The notes under the pieces: model-generated
The model's input: the letters and a program-made list of their open reading frames with translations, nothing else
The model's database searches: none
What the model was told of the DNA's origin: nothing
Shown: positions 12,701-27,700 of the stretch, in pieces
Layout: every line of letters begins with the position of its first letter
How positions within the stretch are numbered: the first letter of the stretch is position 1
Position numbers and translations under genes: made by a program
Source: Brachypodius melanocephalos
Lineage: Eukaryota > Chordata > Aves > Passeriformes > Pycnonotidae
Direction: 5' to 3'
Length of the DNA stretch: 64,000 bases
NCBI GenBank assembly: GCA_013398615.1
Contig: VZSR01000520.1
Span: forward strand, 18,941,849 to 19,005,848

Positions 12701-15700
12701 TTCTTCAGTAACCATTCCCAGGCCTTCTGCTTTATTCTGTCTCTCAAACGCATTCAAGTCAAGAACACTGATATTTAAAGAAAAAAAAAAAAAAAAAAAG
12801 AAAAGCATAAACAGTAAAAAGGATTATAGTAACCAATGGAAAATCATTTTCTTCTACAAAATTTCTAGAGGCCTTCAATAATTATTCTTGACCTACTATA
12901 CACATGCAATGCCTCATGTTTTATTTAATACTCGTATTAAATAAATGAGCTTTGGATGAAACTGAGGGTCTAGTGTCCAGTTCTGAAAAGAAATGAGTCT
13001 TAAGTCAGGTCTCACCACTTACTTCGCTCCTGATAATGTCATTCATGGTTTCATGTGCAAATGATGAGTGGAGAAGGAGCCTGAAATATTACTCTTTATG
13101 TTGATTTAAACCTACCAACAAAAGGACACTGCTGCCATTGTTTCTCTCTCACACTGTTTTCCAGTAAGTTGTCACTATTACTTTTATTGTATTGTTTCTG
13201 TATACATTATTCATGGTTATATTATTCAGAAGATATATGGAATTTCTGATTCTATATGCACAAGACAGAAACATAATCAGAGGTTCCATATCTTCCATGG
13301 TCAAAAGACACTGATATCTGAATTTTATTTTGTTAACTTGGCAGAGCTCAGTACATGGAACAGCAAATCATGATTCTTCTCACCACCCAGTTGGAATATT
13401 TCACTCAAACCATCCAATATAATTCTATCATTATCTAATTTAGTTCAGTTAAATAGCAATGCAGTCACATATTCAATGTAGTGACACCATTAAAACTAAA
13501 AGCATTTCTTAAAGCATCATTTTCATTCTCTTATCACGTTCAAATAATTTTATCAATACCTTTTTTAATGAAGTCCTGAATAATACATATACACAATTGG
13601 TAATAATATCACAGCAGGGCCTGTTTGAGCAAATCCCTGCTAAAGTGTTCTACATAAATGAAAAAATTACAAGGCAGATATTATTTAATTAGGCTGCAAT
13701 TATTAAAAAATAAATTCTGCAATGCAGGTCATCATTCCTTCCACATTTTATCCTCTATTCATACACCTGCTCCACTTCTGATCCCAGATTACTCCTTGAG
13801 AACTCTTCTGGTTCTGTAAAAGGCTGAGAAAAGGAGGTTGTCTACTGTAAGAGTAATCAAAAATACCAGCAATTTTCCATCTTCTGTGTGGGAGCCCTTT
13901 ACCTTAACTAATTTGAACTATTTTATCAAGGGAATGAACTACTACAGTCTCACTGGTCACATGCCAACTCTAACAAACCTCATACATGTGCAGAGGATTC
14001 AGAAAAGACAGAGATTATGCAACTCGCCAGAAATGTGCAGAAACTCAAAGCTACACTGGCCTCTCTCTCCCTTAGTAGTGGCTTTTCTCCATCCTTGGAA
14101 CCTACCAGGCAAAAACCTTGAGGGATCTAGGGTCAGTTAAAGAGCCATTATATTTTACTTTTCTGCCTCTTCAAACTAAGCCTTCAAAGGCATGTGCAGT
14201 CTTTTGCTTTATTTTCTCCTTTGGAAGAATACTCTAAAAGGTTAACAGGCTCCTCCTGTGATTCACACAACTTTCCCACAAGAGTTCTACAACCTGTGAC
14301 TCCTGTAATTTAAATCTAATGCATCCACCTGCACTGAGCAATAAGCCACCCACATGAATAAAATTGAACCTGTAATAATGTAATTTATGGTTTTACCTGC
14401 AGGACTGCATCAAGCCAGAGAGGCTTTGAAAAAATCCAGCATCCTTTTTCTCCTTCAGGTAGTCTAGCATTTTCTAGACGTTGTATATTTTTGAAGGGAA
14501 AAAATACAATGTTAACAATACATACAATAAATAATAGTTAGGAATTAATTATTAATTAGTATTTATAAGCCAAAATAAAATAGTAAAAGTAATAGGTACA
14601 CTTATAATTAATGATATTGAAATTATATTAATTCAAAACTTCCTGAAATAATTTCTTGAAATGAAAATCGCTGGCAAAAACTAATATAATTGCTCTTGCA
14701 CCAAGAATACACTGATATGTCTTCATTGTTTGGCTTATAATTAAATACACTAATTTAAACAACAGGACACTAAAATTTTCAAAATTACTTGCCTCATTTA
14801 TGCAAGCAAGAGTCACAGTAGTAAGAAAAGCCTTACCTGTTGAACTATGGTGTTTCCACCATTTAGAATAGCAATACCAAGTTTCAGTGTTTCAACAACC
14901 ATGGGTCCTGTATGACCTGTCAAAACAAGGATACACTCCTTGAAACTTGCAGTTATGAAGTCTTCCATCAGAAATGCGGTCTGGAACTTTTGCTCAGTGC
15001 AGTTGTTACTGACATTTATTTTGCCTCATTAACTGTTGTATAGAAGCTGTATATGATATGTGCATGGGAGGTATAGTGACATAACACACCTATGTATATT
15101 TAAAGCTATCACAGAGCATTACCTTTGCTTGCACTGATCATCTGAAGCACCATCTCAGCAGCTCCACGATCATGTAAGCGAGCTTGCTGATACAGAGTTC
15201 TCTGTTTCTCCATTTCTTTCTCCTGTGTTTGGGAGCAAAAATGAGAACAGACCACATGTTGGAATGGATCCAGGAAAAATAGGAAAATGAGAAATCTGAA
15301 GTAGTTGAAGACCATCTGCCTCCAAAATCCATGGGTTGTTTGACTCCAAAGCTCCAAAACACCCCATCTTTCTTTCATATGAATAGCCTAGTAAACCAGC
15401 TCACTGTGTTCAGCACACAATGTGTTATGCTATTTTTGCATTTATTCTAGTGGACGTATTTAAAATACTTCCACATAGATTATGAGAAAGAAATGTTATT
15501 TAAATTCTCACCTCAAATGTCTTTTCTTTTTCTTCATCTCCCTCTTCTTCTTCCTGACAGCTCTTTTTATGTTAAAAACAGAAATCACAAGATCTTGTTT
15601 ATTAAGAAACATAATGACTACTTTACTATAGAATTTCTGCAAAAATGGCCAAGCAATTACTAAAGGTATTAACAAGATTTAAAAACCCTGTAATTGTAAA

Positions 15701-18700
15701 TATTTGTGCTCATCCACACTAAGAAGCTGCTATTCCCTAATATATGAATATTTCAGGGTATTCATCCAGCTACGTACACACCCTGTAATTGCAGGCTATA
15801 TAGTCTTGTCCAATATCTCTATTTCCATGATATTTCTCTTCACAGTCCAGCTCTCATCTCAAGTCAGCTGTAATCAATATGTTGCAAAAACTGACTTATG
15901 CTTGACAGACTTCAAGTATTAAGTCAAAAGTAAGTACCCAAAGAAAAGAAATAACAAATGGGTTTAAACTGCTCGTGAGTTAATCATATGCAAAAAAAAG
16001 TGCCAAGTGAAAGGAACAGGACTGCTCCTACTGGAATTTTATAGAATTGTTTTAACATAAGAAATTTCTCATTATACACATACGTAAAACTTTGAACAGC
16101 ATTTGTTTCATTAAAAACACAGAAGTTACTAGTATCAAGCAGTCCATATAAGAAACAGAAAGAAAAGTTTTAAGAAGCATCTAAAATTAATGTGAAGTAC
16201 CTAAATGCAGTGAAGGATGGAGCTTGAAATTATATACTTACTTTTGCCATCATGGCAGAATAGGCAATATATAGAGGATCATGTTCTATATTGCTGTGAA
16301 GAGTAAAAAAATATTTTAAATTCTTTAATGGTATAGTAATATAAAGATGTCATATGCCTATCTTTTTTATTAAAGGGTATTTTATTAACGTAGTCTATTT
16401 GAAAAGCTATTACACTTGAAAATTGTATCATGAATGACTTTTCATCTAAATCCAAGTCTCTATGTTTTTATTCGAAAAATTCAAATGTATATTTGTGCAT
16501 TCAATTTAGTCATGTTGGGTCATCATTGGCTGTTGAAGGTGTAGAAAAGTAATATAGTGATATAAATGAGAATAATTATAACTGTCAGATGGCAAGACTT
16601 TATTAGTCATACAGTTTTTCTGTATATGAAGCTCTAGAGTACTCATAAAAATCTAATTCTGATCTTTCTAATCAACATCATTCTAAAGTCAAATAAGAAA
16701 CTGGCAAGGAGATAAACATCAACAAAACCTTTTCCAAATTACTGAGTGAAATATAATGAATACCAAAACCAAGAACACACATCTATTACCAGGGGAGACC
16801 AGGGCAAAGGTACTCTGATTAAACCTGCAATTCCTGTAGAATTTGTGTTTCTGTGAGAAGTCATGCTCAATCATTTCTGCATTAGGTATTTACCAAGCTT
16901 TTAAAATGTCAAAAATAGTCAACATTTATCTCAATGTAATGGTTATACAGAGTATAAATACATGAAAACTCTAACAAAACTGAGAGGGCAAAAGGGTATT
17001 CACCATGTACAGTAATGAACTACACTTGTGTTAAATCACTTTGGTAATGTTGCTAAAAATTCAGTTACTGTGTACTTTTACTAACGGGCTTTTCCACATA
17101 GCTTTTTTACCTTCTCTCTGTAAGAGCACTGCGACTAAAATAGAGGATAATCTGATGAAGTGGATCAGGATGGTTTTTCTCAGTCTCTTCTTCTTCCTCT
17201 TCATCTTTTTTTGGAGATGTCTGTCTCAAGATTTAGAATATAAAAGTTAAGCTTTATAAGTAAGAACAAAATTCAGTAACTAAGCTTAGGAAAGGATTTC
17301 CATAATTTTATTCTATCCAATTTGTATTAACTGCCTGTATTAATCTTATTCAGGAGTTTACAGCATAACCTGCAACACTATGTGCCTGTATGGCTCGGAA
17401 GAAATAAGAGCATATGATTTTTATTCATGTTTTTTGTAACTTTAGAAGTTTCTCATTTGCAAGGTATTCAGAATAAGAAGGAGAAAACCTTGGGTAAGCC
17501 TTATTCAAGAGAAATCATGTATCTCCAGTTGACCCAAATTGAAAGGAAGTTCTACCTCATAGTAGAATATTGGAATGATTTTTAATAATATCATCAGATA
17601 CATCTTATTCAGACTAGCATTAGCTACAATACATAATTTCTAAGTAACCTTGGTTCAATTAATGCTCATTATTGTAAATTTCAAATGTTTCTTGGCAGTT
17701 AAAAATATAACATAGTCAGATCTCACAAAGATCAGATTCTTACTCTTATCTTACCTGTGTTATCACACCTTTGTAGTTTTTCTAGTTATTGTAGATTTAT
17801 TGTAATTACAGTACTAATTGTAATTACAGAAGTTCAATTTACTTCTTTATGAATCTGAAAGAATTGCAGGCACTGCTTTGATTAATGGCCTCATTCTTTC
17901 CTTTAGCAAGAAGCAACAAAGTCAAACAAGGACTGACCATGTAATTGTCCAGAGCATGTGAAGGATGTCCCTACCCATGGCAAGGGAGCTGGAACTACGT
18001 GATCTCCATGGTCCCTTCCAACCCAAACCATTCTACGTCTCTGTGGTATCAGGTATAATGGGTTTTAAAAGCATAACATGACAGTTTTTGTTAACACTGA
18101 AGCACTTCTTGATGCATCTACATGTGATCCATGAAGCTGTGTGTTAACTTTCATGGTGCTTGGAGACTGTGGAGATAAACTCCTTAGAGGTATTTTTGAC
18201 AAGCTACATACAGGGAAGAGAAAGAGCAGTAGGCATTCTGAATCAATGCTCGCTACCGAAATCCTGAAGTTTAGCAATCACTTTTATCAAGTACACAGGT
18301 AAACTACATTTTTGCTGAATATGGCTGCATATATTCACTTCTCCTTATGATGCATCCAAAATGAAAACAGCAAAATTAATTTGTATCAAAGCTGAAAATG
18401 TTAAAATCAATTATGCATAAAAAATTTTTGAAAGGGAAAAGGATCAATAGTGTCAAGCTTTAAAAAAAACCCCAGTAAATAATATATGCAAACATAGGAA
18501 TTACCATAATGACAAAAATAGTCTGAATGTTCATCTAATCCATTTCTCTTCCCAAGAATGAGTATCACATAGCTTGTCTGAAGGCATAAATCACCTTAAT
18601 GCACTTCAGTGCGCATCACGCGACAAATGTCTTTTTGAACACAGCAGAAAATGACCTTATGCTCTGAAGCATAAGTATTAATGTTTTATAAGCTTATGCA

Positions 18701-21700
18701 TACAGTACACAAAAATTAAATACTGTTTATAATAGATACATAGAATACACACTGAAGTGGGCATTGAAATATATGCCCAATTATGTCAGTACTTACAGCC
18801 AAATCCTGAACTAGTTTCTCCTCAAATGAATATTCCTCTGTTTCTATCCAAAAGTTCTGATAGCCATTGAGGAAGAGGTTAATAGAACGGTGCCTGGGGG
18901 GGTTGTGAAAGTGAGATCAAGAGGGGTAACGGAACAGAGTATAACAGCTCAGATGGTTAATGGTTAGTAAGGATACATATTTGTACAATTCTGATCCTCT
19001 GATTGGTCAGTGAAACAAAATGCAAAACACGACTAACATTCAGTGACAAATCTGCAGGTATTTGGAACATTCTTACTGCTTTTTATACACATATATACAC
19101 ATTACTTTTTTCTTTTGAAGGCTGAGAGAGGCCTAAAATACATTATACATTTCACATGAAACTGCAGGACTGATACCTTAATGCAATCATGAGAAAAACA
19201 CACACTTGAACGGACTGAGAATGAGTGAGGTTTACATCTACAAGGTGTAAATCTAAATTACCAGATTTAGGACATCAAGACAGCAGACACTGGCCATTAA
19301 CACCAAAATAATTATCAAGTGCTTTCCAGCATAACATCTACAGACAATCACTGCCTTCTTCCACAGAAAGAAGCCTAACCTCAGCTTCTTGTCTACCAGT
19401 TCCAGTCAGGGCAGTACTTGCATGTCCTCAAAGAAGTTGCATTAGAAATACACAAAACCTGCTCTATAAAATGACCAAATTTAGAAAACTCTAAGTCATA
19501 TTAATTGCTATTGTATACTATTCATTACTTTAACTTTCCACAGAAAACACAGCTCATGGCAATAAGACTACATATAATAAAGGCAAAATAATTCCATCTT
19601 TACAGTATTTTGGGGAAAATTTTCTTTCTGAGCTGCACTGCATAAGGTTAGAAAGGCTGTTCCATGCAACCTTTTCATTTACTTTTTATCTTCAGCCACT
19701 AAAAATGCTATTAAAATGCACTGCATATATACCTTTAAATACATTTAAATACACTATGCACACGAATCAGTATTTTATAGTGGAATAGCTATTGAGTCAA
19801 CACTTCAGGCTTACTTGCTGACACTAGTGCTGTTTTATTATCAAATTTCAAAAACTGACCAATCAGAATCCCCTCTGAAAATTGTACAAATTCATGTTTT
19901 TATGATAATATCAAATCATGGCTGGGAAGGAAGAAGTGAGCGCATAAGCAAGAGGCTCTCCACAAGTTACATTACCGTTAACTTGAGTATAAGCCTGTCA
20001 TACTGAGTTTTTTCATGTACTTTTTCCAGCCAAACACGTTGAAAGGTGCTCAGGAAGAAATTGCTAATTTTGTGTCTGAAGAAAAGCATATAGGTTTTCA
20101 TTGAAGAAAGGCACAAGTGAAATTCAATAAAGTAGTCAGAAAGAATGTATTCGTAAACCGTGTTTGAAAATTTGCCAGGTACAACTTGGCCGTATCTATG
20201 TGCATATACAGATGACAAACAATAAGACAAAGTTTTTTTCAAATTAATTTCCTTAAAACATCAAACATAAATAGACACATCTCAGACACATCTCAGAGAA
20301 AACACTTATCACATAAGACACTTTTTCAAAGCCACATACATTCAATAAACACAGAACATGAATTAGTGCTTCCTAACTTAACTGATGTTTAATTCTGTGA
20401 AAAATACAATTTTTAAAAAGATAAATCTATTTGTTTTGTATTTACAGTCACTTTCCATCAAAGGGAGTTCTTGGAATATTTATGGTAGAAATTAATTTTT
20501 CTGTGATTTAACAAACTCCTTCATACCAATAGACATGTACATTTCTGAAATATCTCACTGAAATTCCTAAAACCTGATAGACATTAGAATGTATTTTGCA
20601 GAAAATTACTTTAAACTCTGAGATTAAAATTAAACTATACTGAAAGCCACATAAATATCTGAAAAACTTCAAAATTTTTCAACTATTTACTGAAGATTTA
20701 TCTTTTCTAGGATAAATGGAAAGTTATTACCATAATATTTGTTTACTGCCTTTTAAATTAATTGATTCTAGCATCAAAGTTAGAACTAACACTTCCAATA
20801 CAATCTGAGAAACTAAAATGAGGAAATAAACAAAATAGAGAGCTGCACTTTAAACTCTAGATCAAAGAGATTTAAATAGCTCCTTGAATAAATCATACCC
20901 CTCTTGAAATTATCTCCCGAGGGTTCAAACATGTCTGAGCAACACTGTCAATTTAGATGATGGAGATTGTTATAATAATGTGATACCTTATTTTCCTGTC
21001 AGAATCCTATGATTTATCTAGGCAAAAAAAAAAGTGTCTATAAGCTAGTGATCTTCAAAACTTTGGTTTGCACCTATCAATTGAGCAATATATCTAGAAG
21101 TTTGCTCATTACAGCAGGGTCAGAATTAATGACCTTTAAAGGTCCATTCCAACCCAAACTGTTCCACAGCTTTAGGATTTTAAGTTCAAACTGTGTTTTC
21201 ACTCTTGTCTGTTTTGATGTGCAGAGAGCACAATTAATTGACAAAATTAGTTTTATGAGAGTTGATTTTTAACAACTACAAAATTAAATAGTTGGGTAGA
21301 TTTGCCTCACATTCATACTCAAATTAGGCATAAACTGCCCCACAAAATCTGTAAAGTTTGAGAAGTAAAAGTTCAAGAAAAGTTTTTAACAAAAAAAAAA
21401 ATTTAAAAATTACAGATAATGTAAATGTTCAATTTCAATATGGTATTAATCTATATTTTATTGCAAATAAAAAGATCAAGAATTTAAAGATTCATAATCC
21501 ATTTTTCCTCTTGGCAAGTGTTCCATCAGCCTCAAATATTAAAAAAAATGTGGGTGCTATATAATGCAAAAAAAGGCTGAGCCTTTTAACATTTGGCTGC
21601 TCATGCATTTATTCTAAACATTTTAAGAATTTACAAAGACAGAATATGGTTGTAAAAATAGTTTGTTCACAAAAAGGTTGTACTGAAATGGTATTTCTTC

Positions 21701-24700
21701 ACACTTCTTCCTCTTGTTTTGCCACACACAGCTCTTGAAGATGGAAGGGTTGATACTGGCTGGTTTGTTATGTTGTATTTAATCAATCCTCTCCTTTTCT
21801 CTGGTTCTTTCAAGAGGGCCTGGTGGTAGCATGAGAACTTGGAGATGTTACTATAGTCTAGAACTACTCAGTTTTGTAAGGGAAGGTTGTGTGTTTTTAT
21901 AGTATAAACTGGCTGTTTACTTGTCCTGTGCAAACCTAATATTCCTCCAGCGTGTTAGTGGCACAGCTACAGATCTTTAGCTAAAGATTTTTCCACCAAG
22001 TGTGGAAATTGGCTTTAATAAAGGCATTTAAAAATCCAACACAACTCTGCGGTTTTCTTGCCAAAAGTCTTTGCCAAAAATCTTTGAATAATAACATAAA
22101 ACACAAAAAGTGAAACATGGCAGAAAGTGAGATGCAAACCGAATTAAAGACGTGCTTAACATCTATCTGAATAAAACTCAGATTTTTTTGAGAAAAAAAA
22201 AGAGTAAAGGGAGTTACTCCAGGGCCATATGATCTTAATATTCTGCTTAAAGCAGTAGATGGATCCAGGCACAGGATCGATTTTATCTTGGACTTTGTGG
22301 TATCTACATTCAACTGGAATAAGAAGCAGAGCAACACAGAAGACTAAAATATCATTCTGCAGTGCTCTCTGCACTGCTTTGCCCCAATAGTCACTTTAAT
22401 TCATATAACATTCTGATATTGTATCTTAAGATTTGCCCAGACAAGCTACAGAGCATGAAGTGTTTATGCAAGAGGAGAGGACAAGCCATACAAAATAAAA
22501 TAAATCTTTTTTAAAAAAGGAGAAGAAAATAATAAAAACACAGAAGACCAAAAACTAAAAAAAAGAGTAACCAATTGGAGACAAAAAATGGACAGAAACA
22601 GCAGCATCTTAACGATTTTCACAGGTAAATTGAGGAACTATACAGAATAACTGACAAAAATGAAGCATGTCACTCTTATGGTGTTTTTCCACTCAGATTA
22701 TTTGTCATGAGATGACTATTTTGCTACTGTGAGGAATTAGCTTATGAGTAATCAATCCTTGTCTCCTAAAATTACGTACACCTAACAATCAACAAACAAA
22801 AGGTAAACACACAAGCAGTATTTGTACTCTGTAAACAATGCAAACAAAAGTTATGAAGAAATAAACTTTTCAGCCACTTACCTTGGCAGGTTGTATAATG
22901 GTGCCATTCTGAAACATGCAACAACAGCCCTTTTGCGTTGTTTTGACAGGAGTTTGTGCCAAACAGCTTTTTTTGATCTCAGTGGTTGTTCAACCTATTG
23001 GAAAATATTTTCTAGTATATGCAATGGAAACTTTTCAACTGTCTTCCAAACTTTTCTATTCAGCTTGTGGTTAGCTAGTTAGCAAAGTAGAAAATGTTAC
23101 CAATGCTCTGCATCATCTGAAAAACATGTTGTTTTGGAGTTTGCTTTTTTTATTAATAAGTAAAAATCCTGGAGACCTTCTATATAGAAATCTCTCAGCT
23201 TATTCAGACAAGTTCAAGATGCTAGAAACCTCATGTGTGGGACTACTTGGTAAATTTATAAAATTATTTTGTCTGTTTCTAATGATGTATATTCAGTTGC
23301 TCACATGAACATATTTCTGTGCTATAATGTTTGTGAATGGAATGGATTAACTTTATGTAGAAAGAATACAAAAGCATTTCTATATTTAAATTGCATCATT
23401 TGGATAAACAGGAAAGCAACTCAAAAGTTGCTACAGCATCCCATGATGCAGAAGGAGACAGGTTAAATTCAGTTTGTTAAAAATAAGTGCACAAGCAAGC
23501 ACCTCTTCCTAAAATCACATGGTTTTCAGCTGCTGCATGGAGATGATTTGTGTAATATACTTCTTGTGACTGTTCATGCAGTTTTGCAGAAATATATCCT
23601 GAGTTTTCCCTGCAGCTAAATGGAGGCACTTCAACAGATTACATTGAGAACTTTGCGTGTATACACATCTGTATGTGCATGGGAACTTGCATGCACACAT
23701 GTACAAAACCCTAAGTTTTATTTGTACCTGAAATAATCCCTGCAAGGAAAAATCTCAGTTTTTTAAAAATGAACACAGTATAGAGATTTGGCTTTTTACC
23801 TGCTCCAGATGATACAGAGCAGCTGATATCCTCTGCACACGTTCCACGTTTTTCTCAGGGTCAGTAGGTCCATCACTCTTTAAAATGTCTTTGTACAGAT
23901 TTAGCTGCCATTTCACAGCTGGATCATCAGACTGAAATCCAACACATTTCATTTGTGAGCTGCTGAATGAAGGCACTGAATTTGATCAACACCACTTCTA
24001 CTCCCATAGTATAATGAAGAAGGGTATAAACATCCTCAATTTCTGTCCCCTTTCAGACCAAATTAACATCTGCTAGCTGCTGGAAAAAAAAATGGCATTG
24101 ATTCTATGGGCAATTGAACCCAATCTTAAGCAAGGTTCTGTATTTTTATTTTGTGAAACCAAATAAAGTACCTTGCAATTATTTATTACACTTAAATTAA
24201 ATTCCACTCCATTAAAAAAAAGGAAGCACATTTAGTACTGGGACTGAGTTTAATTTGCAGAGCCTTTGTACCAAGAGTATAAAGCTGTTTTTTGGAGTCT
24301 GCAAAAGACAGCTGGAATTTCAGTAGATTAAGAGTTACAGCCAAAGTTTTTGGGATTTGTTTTTTTTTTTCTTGCAAGAGAGAAATAGGAAAACCACATT
24401 AAATTACTTCTTGTGTCCATTTAAATGAATGAAAGCAGAAATTTATAGCAAATAGACAGTCAACTTTCATGACTGATAAATAAGTTACTCTTACTGTGTT
24501 TGAACAATGCAGGCAATTATCTAAATTATTTTTAATTTACAGATTAATACGGAGGACTTCATATTGATATTACCTTCGACAGTGTATTTAGCATATGAAT
24601 TGTAGGAATATAAATGTACTTGTAAAACTCACAAGTGCTAAGATGACACAAGTTTTTTGTATTTTATTATAGTCACTTTAAAATGTATATATTCTTGGAA

Positions 24701-27700
24701 ATACCTAATTTAATTATTAGTGAAAGCTTTGTAGAGTTTCAATTTTATTTTTTTCTTGGATCAAGTTGATTCTATGTAATTAGAGCTTTAAGACTACCAA
24801 TATCACAATTCTTCACATTTGTCCCATTCTACAGATCTTCTGGAAATTTGAACACACCAAAAAAAGCTACAAATAAGACATTTATTGCAATGAAAAATCA
24901 TGAAGAGTAATGATAAAATGGAAACCTTTCTAACAGTTTTTTGTATTATATTTTTTAATATATCACAATAAAAGATACAGTTGCACCTTTTGTGTTTCAA
25001 AAGCGCCCATCGGCATCCATAAGACAGATTTTTTATATTACCTTTTCCTGCAAGTGTAAGTTGTTGCGTAAGTGTTCTTTGACTTCCTCATCTGTGTCCC
25101 TCTGTAGAAAGGTAGAAGAGTCTTTTAAAATTCAGATTATGATCCATTTCATAAGAACTTTTACAATATAGAACAGCTTATGTTTCATTATTGAAATTTA
25201 ACCTTTTTTGCTTTCAAAGTATGTAAAATACCAGAAGGGGCAAAGGCTTTCTCTAACCATAAAACAAGGGTTAAACTTTGAAGGGAATTAAAGCTAACTA
25301 ATTGTAGTTCAGTATTTGGAGGAAAAGAACATGAATATATAAAACCTCAGATGGTATACACTTTTTTAAAAAAAAAAATGCACAATAATTAGCAGCTATA
25401 ATTGCTTACAGTGCATACAGATATTTAATAATATTGGCTGCTTAGATATCTATGCTTCAAAATTCAGTTTAGAAAGTTCTGCTTAGTTTGCATTAAAAAT
25501 TGTTAAAACACACACTTACATGGCTGTATCTAGTCTTAGCCAAAGAGATGAGCTCTTGGTCTCCAGGAGTGCACATATTCAAACCAATGGGAAGCATCTT
25601 TTTAAGTGCAGCCACAATCAAGGATGTTTGTATGGAGTACAGATCCCCTCTACGTTTTGACTTCTTCCTCTCTTGATCTTGTCCTCCAGACTATAAGTTT
25701 AAAAAAACAAAAATGTAGGAAAAGAAAAGAAAAAAAGCAAAATTACTTTAATTCTCTTATCACACACTTCTTCAACACGCTCTTCCCCTAATGGTCCAAG
25801 GGAACTATGTTCCTGATGTAGTACAAATAATTAAAAATGCTGCACTGGAGAAGGGTGTACAGCCTTGGGCAGGAAATGTAAAGGAACAATTTTGGTGTGC
25901 ACCAGTGCAGAAAATACAGTAACACTAATGCTGTAATAGGACTCACACACTTCTGTGTGCATTCATACATATGATTTTGACAATATTTTCTGGATCTTAC
26001 CTTTAAAATCAGAAACAACCCTAAAATTAAAAGCTGAATCATTGTCAGGGGACACTATTATTTGTCTAATATTACAGAGACAAATTCAGGATGTTTACAC
26101 TTTTGTAAGAAATTTATATAAAGATAGTTATCCAGGGTCTGAATGAATGAATATTGCCTGACCTGTCTCATCTGATAAACAGTATTAATTAAAAGGCTTC
26201 CAATGTAATAAATTTCCAATTAAATTGAGCCTCTGGGAAAATACTGCCATTTGACTTTGGATAATATTAGTAAATTTGGGACAAAAAGTTTTAAATTTGG
26301 TATCTTTGGATATCATCAGTACTAGGAAAATGAAAACAAAAGAGACAGAAGTAAACAGCACAACAGAATAACATCTGCCCTATCTTCATATGACAGACAC
26401 TATACAACATATTTCACACCCAACTTTTCCTTTATGAGACAGAGAACCAAAATCTTTCAAACAGACCCATATATTTAAAGAACACACAGTAAACACCAAC
26501 AACATCAAACAGCCCAGTTCTGAATTCTGTACCCAGATTAAACTCCTACTATACTCTAGGGGAGTTTTATTTAAGATAAGATTTCAGGACTAGGCCTCCA
26601 GGCTTGTACAACACTACAAAATAACAAATGCTTTCATTTAACCCTCCACATCTTTTTCCTTCTGTCAATTAGGATTTACAAACTACTGTTCTTATAACAC
26701 ATTGTGTAGTTCCACATAAGGATACAGCAGAATCCATTGCTATTCATTATTTCCCAATTAATGCCTCACTAATATCACAGTAATCACTGGAAGGAAAAAG
26801 GGCAGCCATAAATTTTGGCAAATTCTGTCTTCTAGATGATGAATCTCTATGTATACATAGCTCGTGGTGAGTCTTTTGCAAGTGTGAGGGAACAAGCAAT
26901 GGATGTGGCTTCCTTTCTGAAGGAACTAACAATTGTAGGAGAGTACTTTGCCTCAAAGCTTTGCTTTTCAAAGTGCCTTAGAAACAGTGATGCAATGGCT
27001 TTAATAATGACATTATTCGTACTCTACATTGACAGAAGACAAACAAATCCCACAATGTATCACTGTGTTCCAGTGGCGTCACTATGCATCCTAAATAAGG
27101 AATATCAAAATGTGTAATAGATGTATCTTTAAAAGAAAAAAAGGAAAAGGAGAGATACTGGTTTCTGCATCTTTTATGCCAGTGGACATTTTGCACATCC
27201 AATTTTCTTTATGTTCATATGAAATTAGTAAGATTGGTGAACCTTAAACTGGAGAATTTTCAGAGCATGAAAAGATTCATTCTGCCTTTGCCATAATTTC
27301 TGCTGTCAGTAAAGTCACTTCTCCAGCTGGTAAATGTATAAGTAGAGTCACAGACTGAAAACTAAATGACAATGGAATTTTGTCTCTTTCAGTTTTAATA
27401 TGCACCTATGCACATACAACACCTGCATTACATATGTAAAAAGCATTAAATCTGATATCTTTTGCCTAAATAATTAACTGTGCTAAAAGGAGCTCAACAG
27501 GAGGAATGATATCATTTGGTTCCCTCAAAGCATGTAATGATCTTACTTGTCTGAGGATTTAAACACACAAATGGATATTCCTGAAAAAAAATATATACCA
27601 AAAGACAATTACATATTCTTTAGTAGATAATATTAACTAAATATGCAATGTAAAGGAAGAAATAATTTATTTACACCAAAAAAACCCCATCTAAAACTGG

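Larger units (their letters stand above)
18894..22881. other. Intron between E31 and E32 (4.0 kb)
   Basis: Contains the CR1-like end at 21.1 kb and the 11-bp duplication. Minus-strand frames at 19967-20242 and 21981-22337 look like chance open frames in AT-rich DNA. Confidence 0.6.

Noticed and set aside
21981..22337. 118-codon minus-strand frame
   Set aside because: No family motif, no splice sites fitting RYR3 phases, AT-rich composition like the intron.
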